Origin: Chromatium okenii
GTDB taxonomy: Bacteria > Pseudomonadota > Gammaproteobacteria > Chromatiales > Chromatiaceae
NCBI RefSeq assembly: GCF_016583745.1
Contig: NZ_NRRQ01000018.1
Location: forward strand, 1 to 59,652
DNA: 59,652 bases
Direction: 5' to 3'
The notes under the pieces were generated by a model, which had not been told where the DNA came from, did not search any database, and was given only the letters and a program-made list of their open reading frames with translations. A program made the translations under genes and the position numbers. Positions 29,776-38,085 of the stretch are shown piece by piece. Positions within the stretch are counted from its first letter, which is position 1, and each line of letters begins with the position of its first letter.

Positions 29776-31998
29776 TTAGGGTTGACCAATTAAAAGATAG
29801 AGCGTGTGCGCTCCGCTTTCTGCAAAACCAATGCCTAGATATGCGGGACCAACCCAAGTATCAGAACCTAAAAAAAGACTGCTCCCCAAGCGCGTTGCTG
29901 CCGGTGTGAGTTCGGTATTCATTCCCGATTGTAATGTGATCTGGCTGGCAGATAACCAGCCCATTTCTAATGATGCGCCTGCATATAAACCGCGCCCTAA
30001 TGGTGGCGGCAATGAGGCAATTTGTCGGTAATAACTCAAGGCTGCAAAAGCGACATCGTTACCGCGAAATTGCTCATTGGCATAGCCAGATAATTGTAAA
30101 AAACCACCTAATGCGAATTGCTCGTCATAGGGCAATTCACTCCCAAAACCGCTGCCGAGCGTCATCCGCGCTGCCAGCGTGTGCGCACCAATGCTGTGCG
30201 CAGCGGTGGCCGTCAGTTTGGCGCGGCGGTAGTCGCGCGTCGAACCGAGCGCCCGCAGCGGCGCGTGAGTGTCCAACGTCAGCCGCTGCCCGGAGCGCGG
30301 CGCACCCGCACTGTCTAAAGTGTCGTACACCAGTCGCCCGTGCAGCCCAATGGCGGTGCGGGATTCTTCCGTCAGCACCGCGCTGCCAGTGTCCAAATCC
30401 GTCGTGGTCTGCCGCCCAAACACGCCCGCTCGCCACTCGCCAGCCCCCAGCGTGGTGCCGACATCAAGCCCAAGTTGGTGGCGACTCACGTCGTAACGCG
30501 CCAGCCGCTGGTCGTTGACGAAGACGCTGGTGGGTTGCAGCACATAATCCACTTCTGCCACCACAAACATCGGGTGATCCAGCGCCAGCGGCTGATAAAA
30601 GCTGCTGCTCACTTGTGGCGCATTGCCCAAAGTCAGCAGGTTGCGCCATTCCGCGCCCCAACTATTGACCCATGTTTGATCGTAGGTGCTGCGCAGTCCT
30701 AAACGGCTATCTCCTTGATTGTCGCTCAGTAAATCCAAACCAAAGCTGAGATAACCCGGCCCCCAGCGTTTTTCAAGCGCATCAATCACCAGCGTGGAGC
30801 CGCGCTCGTCATCTGGAGTAAAGCGGTAGCTGAGACGCTCAAAATCACCGCGTCCATACAGCGCCTGCAAATCCGCCGCGAGACGCGCCCGATCAAACGG
30901 CTGGGTGCTGTGGATGGTTTGCAAATCCGCAAAGATGCCGGCATTCACCTGTTCCAGCCCGACAATGCGCACCTTCGTCACTGGCAGCGGGGACGCGGCG
31001 GGACGCGCATGTGCCTGTCGCCATGTCGCATACGCAGCGGCGCTGAGGCGATACCGCGCCAACTGCGGCGCAGCGCGGCGAGCGGCGACAATGCCGGTTT
31101 GAATGGCTTCTGCCGCCCGCGCAAAATCACCAGCGCCGATGTCGCCGAGATCGGGTTCAATCAACACGTCGCAGCGCGGATCAAGCTGGCGCAGCGAGGT
31201 GTCCACGTTTTGCTCAGTCAAAATGGCGATCATCTGCTCGGTAACGCCGAGAATGTTGTTGAGGCGCTGTCGCGGCAGCAGCCCACTCCCAAGCGTGACG
31301 ACGATCAGCGCATCCACGCCCATCGCCCGCGCCACGTCTACCGGCACGTTGCGCACCAGCCCGCCGTCCACATACAGATGCTGTTCCCATTCCACCGGCG
31401 CAAAGATGCCCGGCACTGCCATGCTGGCGCGCATCGCCATCGGCAAGGAGCCACGCGCAAACACCGCCAGCGTGCCGTGCTCTAAATCAGTGGCGACGGC
31501 GCGAAATGGAATTGGCAGCGCGTCAAAATCGTGAATCATCTCCACTTCGCGCACCAAATCGTTGAAAAATAGCTGCACCTGCTGTCCCGCCAGCGCCCCT
31601 TTGGGCAATTGCAACTGCCAGTCGCGCACGCCTACCGTAAAATTCCAAGTCGGCGTCAACGAGGCTTCTTTACGGCGCATCGGCCAAACGGGGCGCGGCG
31701 GATCGTCATCAAACAACACATCCCAATCCACCTGCGTCACCCGCTGCTCCAATTCCGTCGCCGTCATACCAGCGGCATACGCACCACCAACGAGCGATCC
31801 CATACTGGTGCCGGCGATGGCGTGAATCGGGATGTGCAATTCTTCCAACACTTTTAATACGCCGATATGCGCGGCACCCTTGGCACCGCCGCCAGCAAGC
31901 ACCAAACCGATACGCGGTGCGGGCGCAGCGGCTGGCGCTGCTGGCGCAAGTGGCACTACTACACTCAATACGATGAGCAATAGAAAGCGATGATTCAT
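29776..31998 (-). CDS. Patatin-like phospholipase with C-terminal Omp85-type beta-barrel (PlpD-like)
   Basis: 740 residues from ATG 31998. A signal peptide (RFLLLIVLSVVVPLAPAAPA) leads into the patatin lipase domain: oxyanion GGGAKG (36-41), nucleophile GTSMG (Ser65) and catalytic Asp in DGG (Asp211). A POTRA-like segment (VRIVGLEQVNAGIFADLQT) and a beta-barrel ending in aromatic-rich strands follow. This is the type Vd secretion layout, in which the barrel sits in the outer membrane and the lipase is exported. Length fits (PlpD about 728). It lies between zapD and yacG on the other strand, apparently a later insertion. Confidence 0.92.
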   Translation of the reverse strand: MNHRFLLLIVLSVVVPLAPAAPAAAPAPRIGLVLAGGGAKGAAHIGVLKVLEELHIPIHAIAGTSMGSLVGGAYAAGMTATELEQRVTQVDWDVLFDDDPPRPVWPMRRKEASLTPTWNFTVGVRDWQLQLPKGALAGQQVQLFFNDLVREVEMIHDFDALPIPFRAVATDLEHGTLAVFARGSLPMAMRASMAVPGIFAPVEWEQHLYVDGGLVRNVPVDVARAMGVDALIVVTLGSGLLPRQRLNNILGVTEQMIAILTEQNVDTSLRQLDPRCDVLIEPDLGDIGAGDFARAAEAIQTGIVAARRAAPQLARYRLSAAAYATWRQAHARPAASPLPVTKVRIVGLEQVNAGIFADLQTIHSTQPFDRARLAADLQALYGRGDFERLSYRFTPDDERGSTLVIDALEKRWGPGYLSFGLDLLSDNQGDSRLGLRSTYDQTWVNSWGAEWRNLLTLGNAPQVSSSFYQPLALDHPMFVVAEVDYVLQPTSVFVNDQRLARYDVSRHQLGLDVGTTLGAGEWRAGVFGRQTTTDLDTGSAVLTEESRTAIGLHGRLVYDTLDSAGAPRSGQRLTLDTHAPLRALGSTRDYRRAKLTATAAHSIGAHTLAARMTLGSGFGSELPYDEQFALGGFLQLSGYANEQFRGNDVAFAALSYYRQIASLPPPLGRGLYAGASLEMGWLSASQITLQSGMNTELTPAATRLGSSLFLGSDTWVGPAYLGIGFAESGAHTLYLLIGQP

Positions 31999-32136
31999 TC
32001 CAAACAATGTCCAAATTGAATTAAAAAATATAGCGCCGTGACTGCGCAATTCATCACAACAACGCTGCGTTGCAAATGCAATTTCAGCACAAAATACTCT
32101 GCCGTTTTTATTGCCGGTTAATTGAGGTTGCACCGA

Positions 32137-32322
32137 ATGACTGAACTTGTAGTGCATTGTCCCCACTGTGGCGCTGAGGTGATTTGGAATGAAGCGGCGC
32201 GGTGGCGTCCGTTTTGTAGCCACCGCTGCCGCTTGATTGATCTCGGCGCGTGGTTTGATGAATCGCACCGGATTCCAGACCTTGCGCCCGCCCCGCTGCC
32301 AGAGCCAGAAGTGCCGCAGTGA
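32137..32322 (+). CDS. yacG: DNA gyrase inhibitor YacG (zinc protein)
   Basis: 61 residues. Four zinc-ligand cysteines: CPHC near the N-terminus and CSHRC after WRPF, followed by [16 protein letters not shown], the family signature. YacG binds gyrase in E. coli. The start at 32137 has a GAGG site (attgaggttgcaccgaATG); a TTG five codons upstream overlaps that site and is unlikely. Confidence 0.93.
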   Translation: MTELVVHCPHCGAEVIWNEAARWRPFCSHRCRLIDLGAWFDESHRIPDLAPAPLPEPEVPQ

Positions 32323-32390
32323 GCCTGTTTTGCCACACGGCATGATTTCTGCTTAATTCTGCCGCACTCACGTTAAGGAATTCACCCCAG

Positions 32391-35300
32391 ATGTCGATTT
32401 TGGTTGCGCTCAATCATAAAACTGAATACCGCTTTGATCGGGCGGTAACTCTGTCGCCGCATGTTGTGCGCCTGCGTCCCGCGCCGCATTGCCGCACCAC
32501 CATTCGTTCTTATGCGTTAAACATTGAACCCGCAGAACATTTCATCAATTGGCAGCAAGACGCCTTTGGCAATTATTTAGCGCGGATCGTGTTTCCAGAA
32601 AAAACGCGCAAGTTATCCATTGAGGTTGATGTCATCGCTGAGATGATTACGATTAACCCCTTTGATTTCTTTCTCGAAGAATACGCCTTTTATTATCCAT
32701 TCCAATATGAACCGGAATTGCGCCAAGAACTCGCGCCTTATTTGGAATGCACTGAAAGTGGCCCGTTATTAAAAAAATGGCTGGCCGGAGTGAATCTTAC
32801 CCGCCGCGAGACGGTGTATTTTCTGGTTGATTTGAATCAGCGGCTGCAAGCTGACATCGGTTATGTGATTCGGCTGGAGCCGGGCGTGCAAACTTGCGAG
32901 CAGACGCTCGGCAGCGGTAAAGGCTCGTGCCGCGATACCGGCTGGCTGTTGGTGCAGATTCTGCGCCATCTGGGGCTGGCAGCGCGGTTTGTCTCTGGCT
33001 ATCTGGTGCAGTTGACCGCTGACGTGAAGGCGCTGGATGGCCCGTCGGGCCCGGAAAAAGATTTCACCGATTTACATGCGTGGGCGGAGGTGTATGTGCC
33101 CGGCGCTGGCTGGATTGGGCTTGATCCAACTTCGGGGCTGTTTGCCAGCGAGGGGCATATTCCGCTGGCGTGTTCACCCGCGCCGCGCAGTGCCGCACCG
33201 ATCAGCGGCGCAACCGATGAGTGCGAGGTGGAGTTTTATTTTCACAATGATATCAGCCGCATCCATGAAGACCCGCGTGTCACCAAGCCGTACACGCCGG
33301 AGCAGTGGGCGGCGATTGAGGCGCTGGGGCATCAGGTCGATGCCGAACTGAACGCCAACGATGTGCGCTTGACGATGGGCGGTGAGCCGACGTTTGTGTC
33401 GGTTGATGACATGGAAGGCGCGGAATGGAACATCGACGCGCTCGGCCCGACAAAAAAACCGCTGGCGGAGGAGTTGCTGCGGCGCTTGCAACAGCAGTTT
33501 GCGCCGGGCGGAGTGCTCCATCTCGGTCAGGGCAAATGGTATCCGGGCGAGCAGTTGCCGCGCTGGGCGCTGTCTTGTTATTGGCGCAAAGATGGTACGC
33601 CGGTGTGGCGCGATCCGGCGCTGTTGGGGCAAGAAAATCAAGATTATCAACACACTGCGGCAGACGCCAAGCGGTTTATCCGCACCCTCGCGGCGCATCT
33701 CGGCGTTGATCCAGACCACGCTGCGCCCGCGCATGAGGACGTTTGGTATTACCTGTGGCGCGAGGCACGGCTGCCGGTCAACGTCGATCCGCTGGATAAC
33801 AAACTGAATGATCCCAACGAGCGCCAGCGCATTGCGCGGTTATTTAACAAGGGCTTAAACCAGATTGCGGGTTTTGTGCTGCCGCTGCGGTGGTGGGGCG
33901 TGGGCGCTGCCGGCAGTTGGAAAAGTGGACGCTGGGCGCTGCGCGACGGCACGTTATTTCTGATTCCGGGCGATTCACCGCTGGGATTCCGGCTGCCGCT
34001 GGATGCGCTGCCGCATGTACCAGAAAGTGAACTAGATCAAGTGCCTGAGCGCAATCCGTTGGAACCGGTCGCGCCGCTGCGCTCGCCGTTTGACGCGCTG
34101 GCGCGGCGTTACAGCCAGCATCGCGTGTCCATCCCGCCGCAAACCATGTGCGAGCAAAAGTTACAAGCGGTGCGTCATGCAGCGCGTTCTGGCCCCATCT
34201 CGCCTGATCTGCGGGCGCAGCTCGCGTTGCCAGACACGCTGCCGCCGGAGCTGATTCGTACCGCGCTGTGCGTGGAACCGCGAGAGGGGCGGCTGTACTG
34301 CTTTTTGCCGCCGCTGACGCATTTGGAGCACTGGCTGGATTTGGTGCTGTGCATCGAAGAGACGGCGGCAACGTTGCAACTGCCGATCATCATTGAAGGC
34401 TATGAACCGCCGCGTGATCCGCGTCTGCAAAAATTGGCGGTGACGCCCGATCCCGGCGTGATTGAGGTCAACATTCATCCGGCAGACAGTTGGGATGCGC
34501 TGGTGCGCGACACGCGGATTTTGTACGACGAAGCGCGACTGACGCGGCTGGGCACCGAGAAATTCATGCTGGACGGACGCCACACCGGCACGGGCGGTGG
34601 CAATCACGTCACGCTCGGCGGCGCGACGCCAGCAGACAGTCCGCTGCTGCGCCGACCTGATTTGGTGCAGAGTTTGATTGCGTATTGGCAACATCATCCG
34701 AGTTTATCGTATTTGTTTTCGGGTTTATTTATTGGCCCGACCAGTCAAGCGCCGCGTGTCGATGAAGCCCGCGATGATCGTTTATATGAATTGGACATTG
34801 CATTTCAACAGATGCCAACGGGCGCAATTCCGCAACCTTGGTTAGTGGATCGCATTCTGCGCAATCTCTTAACGGATGTCACCGGCAATACCCATCGCAC
34901 TGAGTTTTGTATTGATAAACTCTATTCACCAGACAGCGCGGCTGGACGCCAAGGTTTGGTCGAATTTCGCGGGTTTGAAATGCCGCCGCATTATCAAATG
35001 AGTTTGGCACAAATGCTATTATTGCGCACATTGGTTGCGCGGTTTTGGCAAGAACCCTATACGCGCAAACCGATTCGCTGGGGCACTGAATTACACGACC
35101 GTTTTTTATTGCCGCATTTTGCGCGGTTGGATTTTGAAGACGTGATTTGCGATGTGCGTCGCGCTGGTTATCCGCTTGAAACGGCATGGTTTGAACCGTT
35201 TTTTGAATTCCGTTTCCCGCACTGCGGCGATCTCGTCACTGCCGAAGGCATTCATTTGGAATTGCGCACTGCAATTGAACCTTGGCACGTTTTGGGCGAA

Positions 35301-35765
35301 GAAGTCACTGCGCAGGGCACGTCGCGCTTTGTGGACAGTTCGGTCGAACGAATGCAGGTCAAAATCAACGGCTTAGTTGGTGAGCGGCATGTCTTGGTGT
35401 GCAACGGACGGCGGGTGCCGCTGCGCCCAACGGGTCGCAAAGCGGAGTTTGTCGCGGGGATTCGGTTTAAAGCGTGGAGTCCGCCATCGGGGTTGCATCC
35501 GACGATTCCGGCGCATAACCCGTTGATTTTTGAGATTGTTGATCTGTGGAATCAGCGCAGTCTCGGCGGCTGCACCTATCATGTCGTGCATCCCGGCGGG
35601 CGCAGCGAGTCGCGGTTTCCGGTGAATAGTTATGAGGCGGAAAGTCGGCGGATTGCGCGGTTTCGAGTGATGGGACACACGGCAGGAGTGATTGATCCGC
35701 CGCCAGAATTGCCAGCGGGTGAGCAGCCGTATACATTGGATTTGCGTTATCAGCCGCGCTGTTGA
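32391..35765 (+). CDS. Transglutaminase-like / DUF2126 protein
   Basis: 1124 residues. Residues about 1-110 form the beta-sandwich seen before bacterial transglutaminase cores (LNHKTEYRFDRAVTLSPHVVRLRP). The core follows, with the Cys in GSCRDTGWLLVQILRHLG, the His in DLHAWAEVYVP and the Asp in WIGLDPTSGL. From about residue 320 to the end is DUF2126 (LTMGGEPTFVSVDD, GQGKWYPGEQLPRWAL, WRDGT-like GRWALRDGTLFLIPGD, DGRHTGTGGGNHVTLGG). In other genomes such genes sit near a circularly permuted ATP-grasp and alpha-E protein and are thought to make a peptide modification; those partners are absent here. Cytoplasmic. Confidence 0.9.
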   Translation: MSILVALNHKTEYRFDRAVTLSPHVVRLRPAPHCRTTIRSYALNIEPAEHFINWQQDAFGNYLARIVFPEKTRKLSIEVDVIAEMITINPFDFFLEEYAFYYPFQYEPELRQELAPYLECTESGPLLKKWLAGVNLTRRETVYFLVDLNQRLQADIGYVIRLEPGVQTCEQTLGSGKGSCRDTGWLLVQILRHLGLAARFVSGYLVQLTADVKALDGPSGPEKDFTDLHAWAEVYVPGAGWIGLDPTSGLFASEGHIPLACSPAPRSAAPISGATDECEVEFYFHNDISRIHEDPRVTKPYTPEQWAAIEALGHQVDAELNANDVRLTMGGEPTFVSVDDMEGAEWNIDALGPTKKPLAEELLRRLQQQFAPGGVLHLGQGKWYPGEQLPRWALSCYWRKDGTPVWRDPALLGQENQDYQHTAADAKRFIRTLAAHLGVDPDHAAPAHEDVWYYLWREARLPVNVDPLDNKLNDPNERQRIARLFNKGLNQIAGFVLPLRWWGVGAAGSWKSGRWALRDGTLFLIPGDSPLGFRLPLDALPHVPESELDQVPERNPLEPVAPLRSPFDALARRYSQHRVSIPPQTMCEQKLQAVRHAARSGPISPDLRAQLALPDTLPPELIRTALCVEPREGRLYCFLPPLTHLEHWLDLVLCIEETAATLQLPIIIEGYEPPRDPRLQKLAVTPDPGVIEVNIHPADSWDALVRDTRILYDEARLTRLGTEKFMLDGRHTGTGGGNHVTLGGATPADSPLLRRPDLVQSLIAYWQHHPSLSYLFSGLFIGPTSQAPRVDEARDDRLYELDIAFQQMPTGAIPQPWLVDRILRNLLTDVTGNTHRTEFCIDKLYSPDSAAGRQGLVEFRGFEMPPHYQMSLAQMLLLRTLVARFWQEPYTRKPIRWGTELHDRFLLPHFARLDFEDVICDVRRAGYPLETAWFEPFFEFRFPHCGDLVTAEGIHLELRTAIEPWHVLGEEVTAQGTSRFVDSSVERMQVKINGLVGERHVLVCNGRRVPLRPTGRKAEFVAGIRFKAWSPPSGLHPTIPAHNPLIFEIVDLWNQRSLGGCTYHVVHPGGRSESRFPVNSYEAESRRIARFRVMGHTAGVIDPPPELPAGEQPYTLDLRYQPRC

Positions 35766-35773
35766 ATTCAAGC

Positions 35774-35800
35774 AAGCCCCCTTTTTCAAAGGGGGGCTTT
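35774..35800. terminator. C-rich palindrome acting as likely terminator after the DUF2126 gene
   Basis: AAGCCCCC, loop TTTTTCAAA, then GGGGGGCTTTG, 9 bases after the stop codon. A short single-unit copy of the C-rich palindromic family; the stem plus short T-run could end transcription. Confidence 0.6.
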
Positions 35801-35840
35801 GTTAGCGGTTCTTTCATGTCTATTCCACTCAAACAAGCAA

Positions 35841-35959
35841 AAAAGCCCCCCTTTGAAAAAGGGGGGTTGGGGGGATTTGAGATAAGGCGGTTAATTGTTA
35901 AATAACCAACTGCCGATTGACTAATCCCCCCAACCCCCCTTTTTCAAAGGGGGGCTTTT
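35841..35959. mobile_element. MITE-like element: 37-bp perfect terminal inverted repeats (119 bp)
   Basis: The left arm 35841-35877 (aaaagcccccctttgaaaaa onward) is the exact reverse complement of the right arm 35923-35959. Between them lie 45 bp with a smaller imperfect dyad around ggcggttaattgttaaataacc. No coding capacity. Parts of this element (ggggatttgagat..ggcggtt; TCAATCGGCAGTTG) recur in the purL and bamB insertions, which marks it as the fullest copy in the window. It lies between convergent genes and ends 2 bases before the haemerythrin stop codon. Confidence 0.8.
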
Positions 35960-35961
35960 AT

Positions 35962-36387
35962 TCAAATTGCCCTTAAATCAGTGACGCCTTTGGCTTTTAC
36001 ATGCAATGAATACAGCATATCTTCATCCGCGATGTGGTCAATGAGCCAATCTTGCGTAATATCCAAAGCGCGATCTGCTAATGCTTGGCTGGGGCCAAAC
36101 ATCATTAAATCATTTTCTAACTCATCCAGTCGCCGAAAAAATCCAGCATGGAGCATTAAATGCTCTTTCAAACCGGGATATTCATGTTTGCGCATGAACG
36201 CTTCCTCAGTCTGGAAATGTTCTTCCGCATAATTGCGCATAAATGCCATTGCGTCTTCTACGGCATTTTTCCCTTCGCGCTCCAAAATATCGTCATATAA
36301 ACGATGCGCTGCTGCAAAAAAACCTTGATGCTGATGATCAATGTCATCAATACCAACGTTGTATACCGCTGACCAAGTACGTAGCAT
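35962..36387 (-). CDS. Bacteriohaemerythrin
   Basis: 141 residues. Four-helix di-iron O2-binding fold with ligands in order: IDDIDHQHQGFF, EEHFQTEEAFM, HLMLHAGFF, and HIADEDML. Single-domain bacteriohaemerythrins bind oxygen for storage, delivery or sensing, common in microaerophiles. The gene stands alone and its 3' end abuts the MITE-like element. Confidence 0.93.
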   Translation of the reverse strand: MLRTWSAVYNVGIDDIDHQHQGFFAAAHRLYDDILEREGKNAVEDAMAFMRNYAEEHFQTEEAFMRKHEYPGLKEHLMLHAGFFRRLDELENDLMMFGPSQALADRALDITQDWLIDHIADEDMLYSLHVKAKGVTDLRAI

Positions 36388-36478
36388 GATAAAAGACCTA
36401 TTTTAGGGGGATGGCAGAAATCGCTATCGGGTAGCGCAGTGTAAACTGCAATTGATAGCGGGGCGGACTTTTAAGTGA

Positions 36479-36494
36479 GTTGTCAGTTGTCGGT
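36479..36494. repeat. TGACAAC-type repeat upstream of sdhE
   Basis: gTTGTCAGTTGTCGGT, two inverse heptamers with a variant third. Identical to the first 15 bases of the copy at 43413. It lies just before the sdhE reading frame. Confidence 0.65.
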
Positions 36495-36542
36495 AGTTGA
36501 ATGTCACACTCTCTATTTTTTAATAACGCACTGGCTGGTTAT

Positions 36543-36818
36543 ATGAATACTGTTTCTGAACAAGACGCTGAATTGACTGCTATTTGTCGCTTGCGGTGGC
36601 AATGTCGGCGCGGCATGTTGGAGCTTGATTATTTATTACGCGGATTTCTCGAACAGGGTTATGCCGAATTGAATCCGACGCAGCGCCAGACGTTTGTGCA
36701 GTTGTTGGCTGCGTCCGATGTGCAATTGAGCGATTGGTTGCTGGCGCGAGCCGTGCCACCAGAGCCGCAGGTGCGCGAAGTGGTGGCGCAAATTATCGCC
36801 GCAGCGCAGCGCCAATGA
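36543..36818 (+). CDS. sdhE: FAD assembly factor SdhE
   Basis: 91 residues from ATG 36543. SdhE aids covalent flavinylation of succinate dehydrogenase. The RGxxE motif is in CRRGMLELDYLLRGF, with QRQTFVQLLAASDVQLSDWL after it. An in-frame ATG at 36501 would add 14 residues with no family counterpart. The stop overlaps the ygfX start (ATGA). Confidence 0.9.
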   Translation: MNTVSEQDAELTAICRLRWQCRRGMLELDYLLRGFLEQGYAELNPTQRQTFVQLLAASDVQLSDWLLARAVPPEPQVREVVAQIIAAAQRQ

Positions 36819-37270
36819 CTATTTATGCTGTGCCGCCGCTGTTAATTCAACCGCGCCGCTCGTGGCGCTTGGCGGGTTGGATTGCGACGACGCACGCGCT
36901 GGCGCTGGGCGTGATCGCCACGTTTCCGCTTGATTTAACAACGATTTTACTCGCAACCGCCGTCGTGATTTGCGCCGTCCACGCACTGCGCCAGCATGTT
37001 CTGCGCTGCACGGCGCGTTCCATTCACTCCGCGCTGTGGCGGTCAGATCAGCGGTGGCAACTGACTTGGCAATCTGGCGCGACCAGCGTGGCGCAACTGA
37101 CGCCAGCGACCTTTATCAGTCAACCGCTGATCGTGCTCAATTTTCAACTCGGCTGGCGGCGCGTCGCGCTGCCGCTCTTCGGCGATGCGCTTGATCCCGA
37201 CACTCAGCGCCACCTGCGCCAGCGCCTCAGACAAGTGGTTGACAGCACCGCGATTTCCGCTGACAACTGA
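36815..37270 (+). CDS. ygfX: YgfX-like membrane protein (sdhE partner)
   Basis: 151 residues. Two closely spaced hydrophobic segments near the N-terminus (AGWIATTHALALGVIATF; TTILLATAVVICAV) and a C-terminal part ending RRVALPLFGDALDPDTQRHLRQRL, typical of YgfX (CptA). In E. coli it is encoded with sdhE and has been described as affecting the cytoskeleton. The last two residues (Asp-Asn) and the stop TGA are encoded by the first two copies of a TGACAAC tandem repeat, so the repeat sets the end of the protein. Confidence 0.85.
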   Translation: MTIYAVPPLLIQPRRSWRLAGWIATTHALALGVIATFPLDLTTILLATAVVICAVHALRQHVLRCTARSIHSALWRSDQRWQLTWQSGATSVAQLTPATFISQPLIVLNFQLGWRRVALPLFGDALDPDTQRHLRQRLRQVVDSTAISADN

Positions 37271-37288
37271 CAACTGACAACTGACAAC
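37261..37288. repeat. Four perfect tandem TGACAAC heptamers
   Basis: TGACAAC occurs four times head to tail, starting inside the last codons of ygfX and ending 14 bases before rsmA. This is the longest array of the family in the window. Confidence 0.9.
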
Positions 37289-37302
37289 CGATACCCACTT
37301 CG

Positions 37303-38085
37303 ATGCCCCACCACCCCCGCAAGCGTTTTGGTCAAAATTTCCTGCACGATCAAGCCGTTATCGCCAAAATTCATCACGCCATCGCCGCCCAGCCGGGTGA
37401 ACGCCTGCTCGAAATCGGCCCCGGCACCGGTGCCATCACCGCCGGATTATTAGCGGCAGCGGGGGCGCTGGACGTGGTGGAGCTTGACCGCGATCTGCTG
37501 GAACCGCTGCGGCAGCGGTTTCCCGACCCGGCGTTGCGCATTCACAACTGCGATGCGCTCAAATTTGATCTGCACACGTTGGTCAGTGCCGGAGAACGGC
37601 TGCGCGTCGTCGGCAATCTGCCTTACAACATTTCTACGCCGCTGCTGTTTCACTTTTTGGACTCCGCCGACTGCATCAGCGATCTGCATTTAATGCTGCA
37701 AAAAGAAGTGGTTGATCGGATCGTCGCCGCGCCCGGTGACAAAATTTATGGACGGCTGTCAGTGATGGTGCAAAGCCGCTGTCAGGCGAGCTGTTTATTG
37801 CGGATCGGCGCTGGCGCGTTCACCCCCGCCCCCAAAGTCGAATCGGCATTTTTGCGACTGCGCCCGCTCAACCCGCTGCCGTATCCAATTGATGATCCCG
37901 CGCTCCACGCTCGCCTCGTCGCCGCCGCCTTTGGGCAACGCCGCAAAACGCTGCGCAACAGCCTGTCCAAAGTCGTCAGCGCCGAATTATTTACCGCCAC
38001 CGGCATTGATCCCAGTTTACGCGCCGAGAATTTGAGCGTCGCCAACTACGCCCAGCTTGCCAACGCCGTCAGCGCCGCCCGCTAA
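37303..38085 (+). CDS. rsmA: 16S rRNA dimethyladenosine transferase
   Basis: 260 residues. Dimethylates A1518 and A1519 of 16S rRNA. Seen: RKRFGQNFLHD, SAM motif I LEIGPGTGAIT, acidic motif VVELDRDL, catalytic NLPYNIS, and the C-terminal FGQRRKTLRNSL. Its stop overlaps the bioF start by one base (TAATG). Confidence 0.96.
   Translation: MPHHPRKRFGQNFLHDQAVIAKIHHAIAAQPGERLLEIGPGTGAITAGLLAAAGALDVVELDRDLLEPLRQRFPDPALRIHNCDALKFDLHTLVSAGERLRVVGNLPYNISTPLLFHFLDSADCISDLHLMLQKEVVDRIVAAPGDKIYGRLSVMVQSRCQASCLLRIGAGAFTPAPKVESAFLRLRPLNPLPYPIDDPALHARLVAAAFGQRRKTLRNSLSKVVSAELFTATGIDPSLRAENLSVANYAQLANAVSAAR

Noticed and set aside
29804-32014. Plus- and minus-strand frames inside the patatin gene
   Set aside because: All are shadows of a single 740-residue protein with full catalytic motifs.
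35774-35959. CRISPR-like reading of the C-rich repeats
   Set aside because: Units are palindromic with variable spacing and occur inside genes; no spacer pattern.
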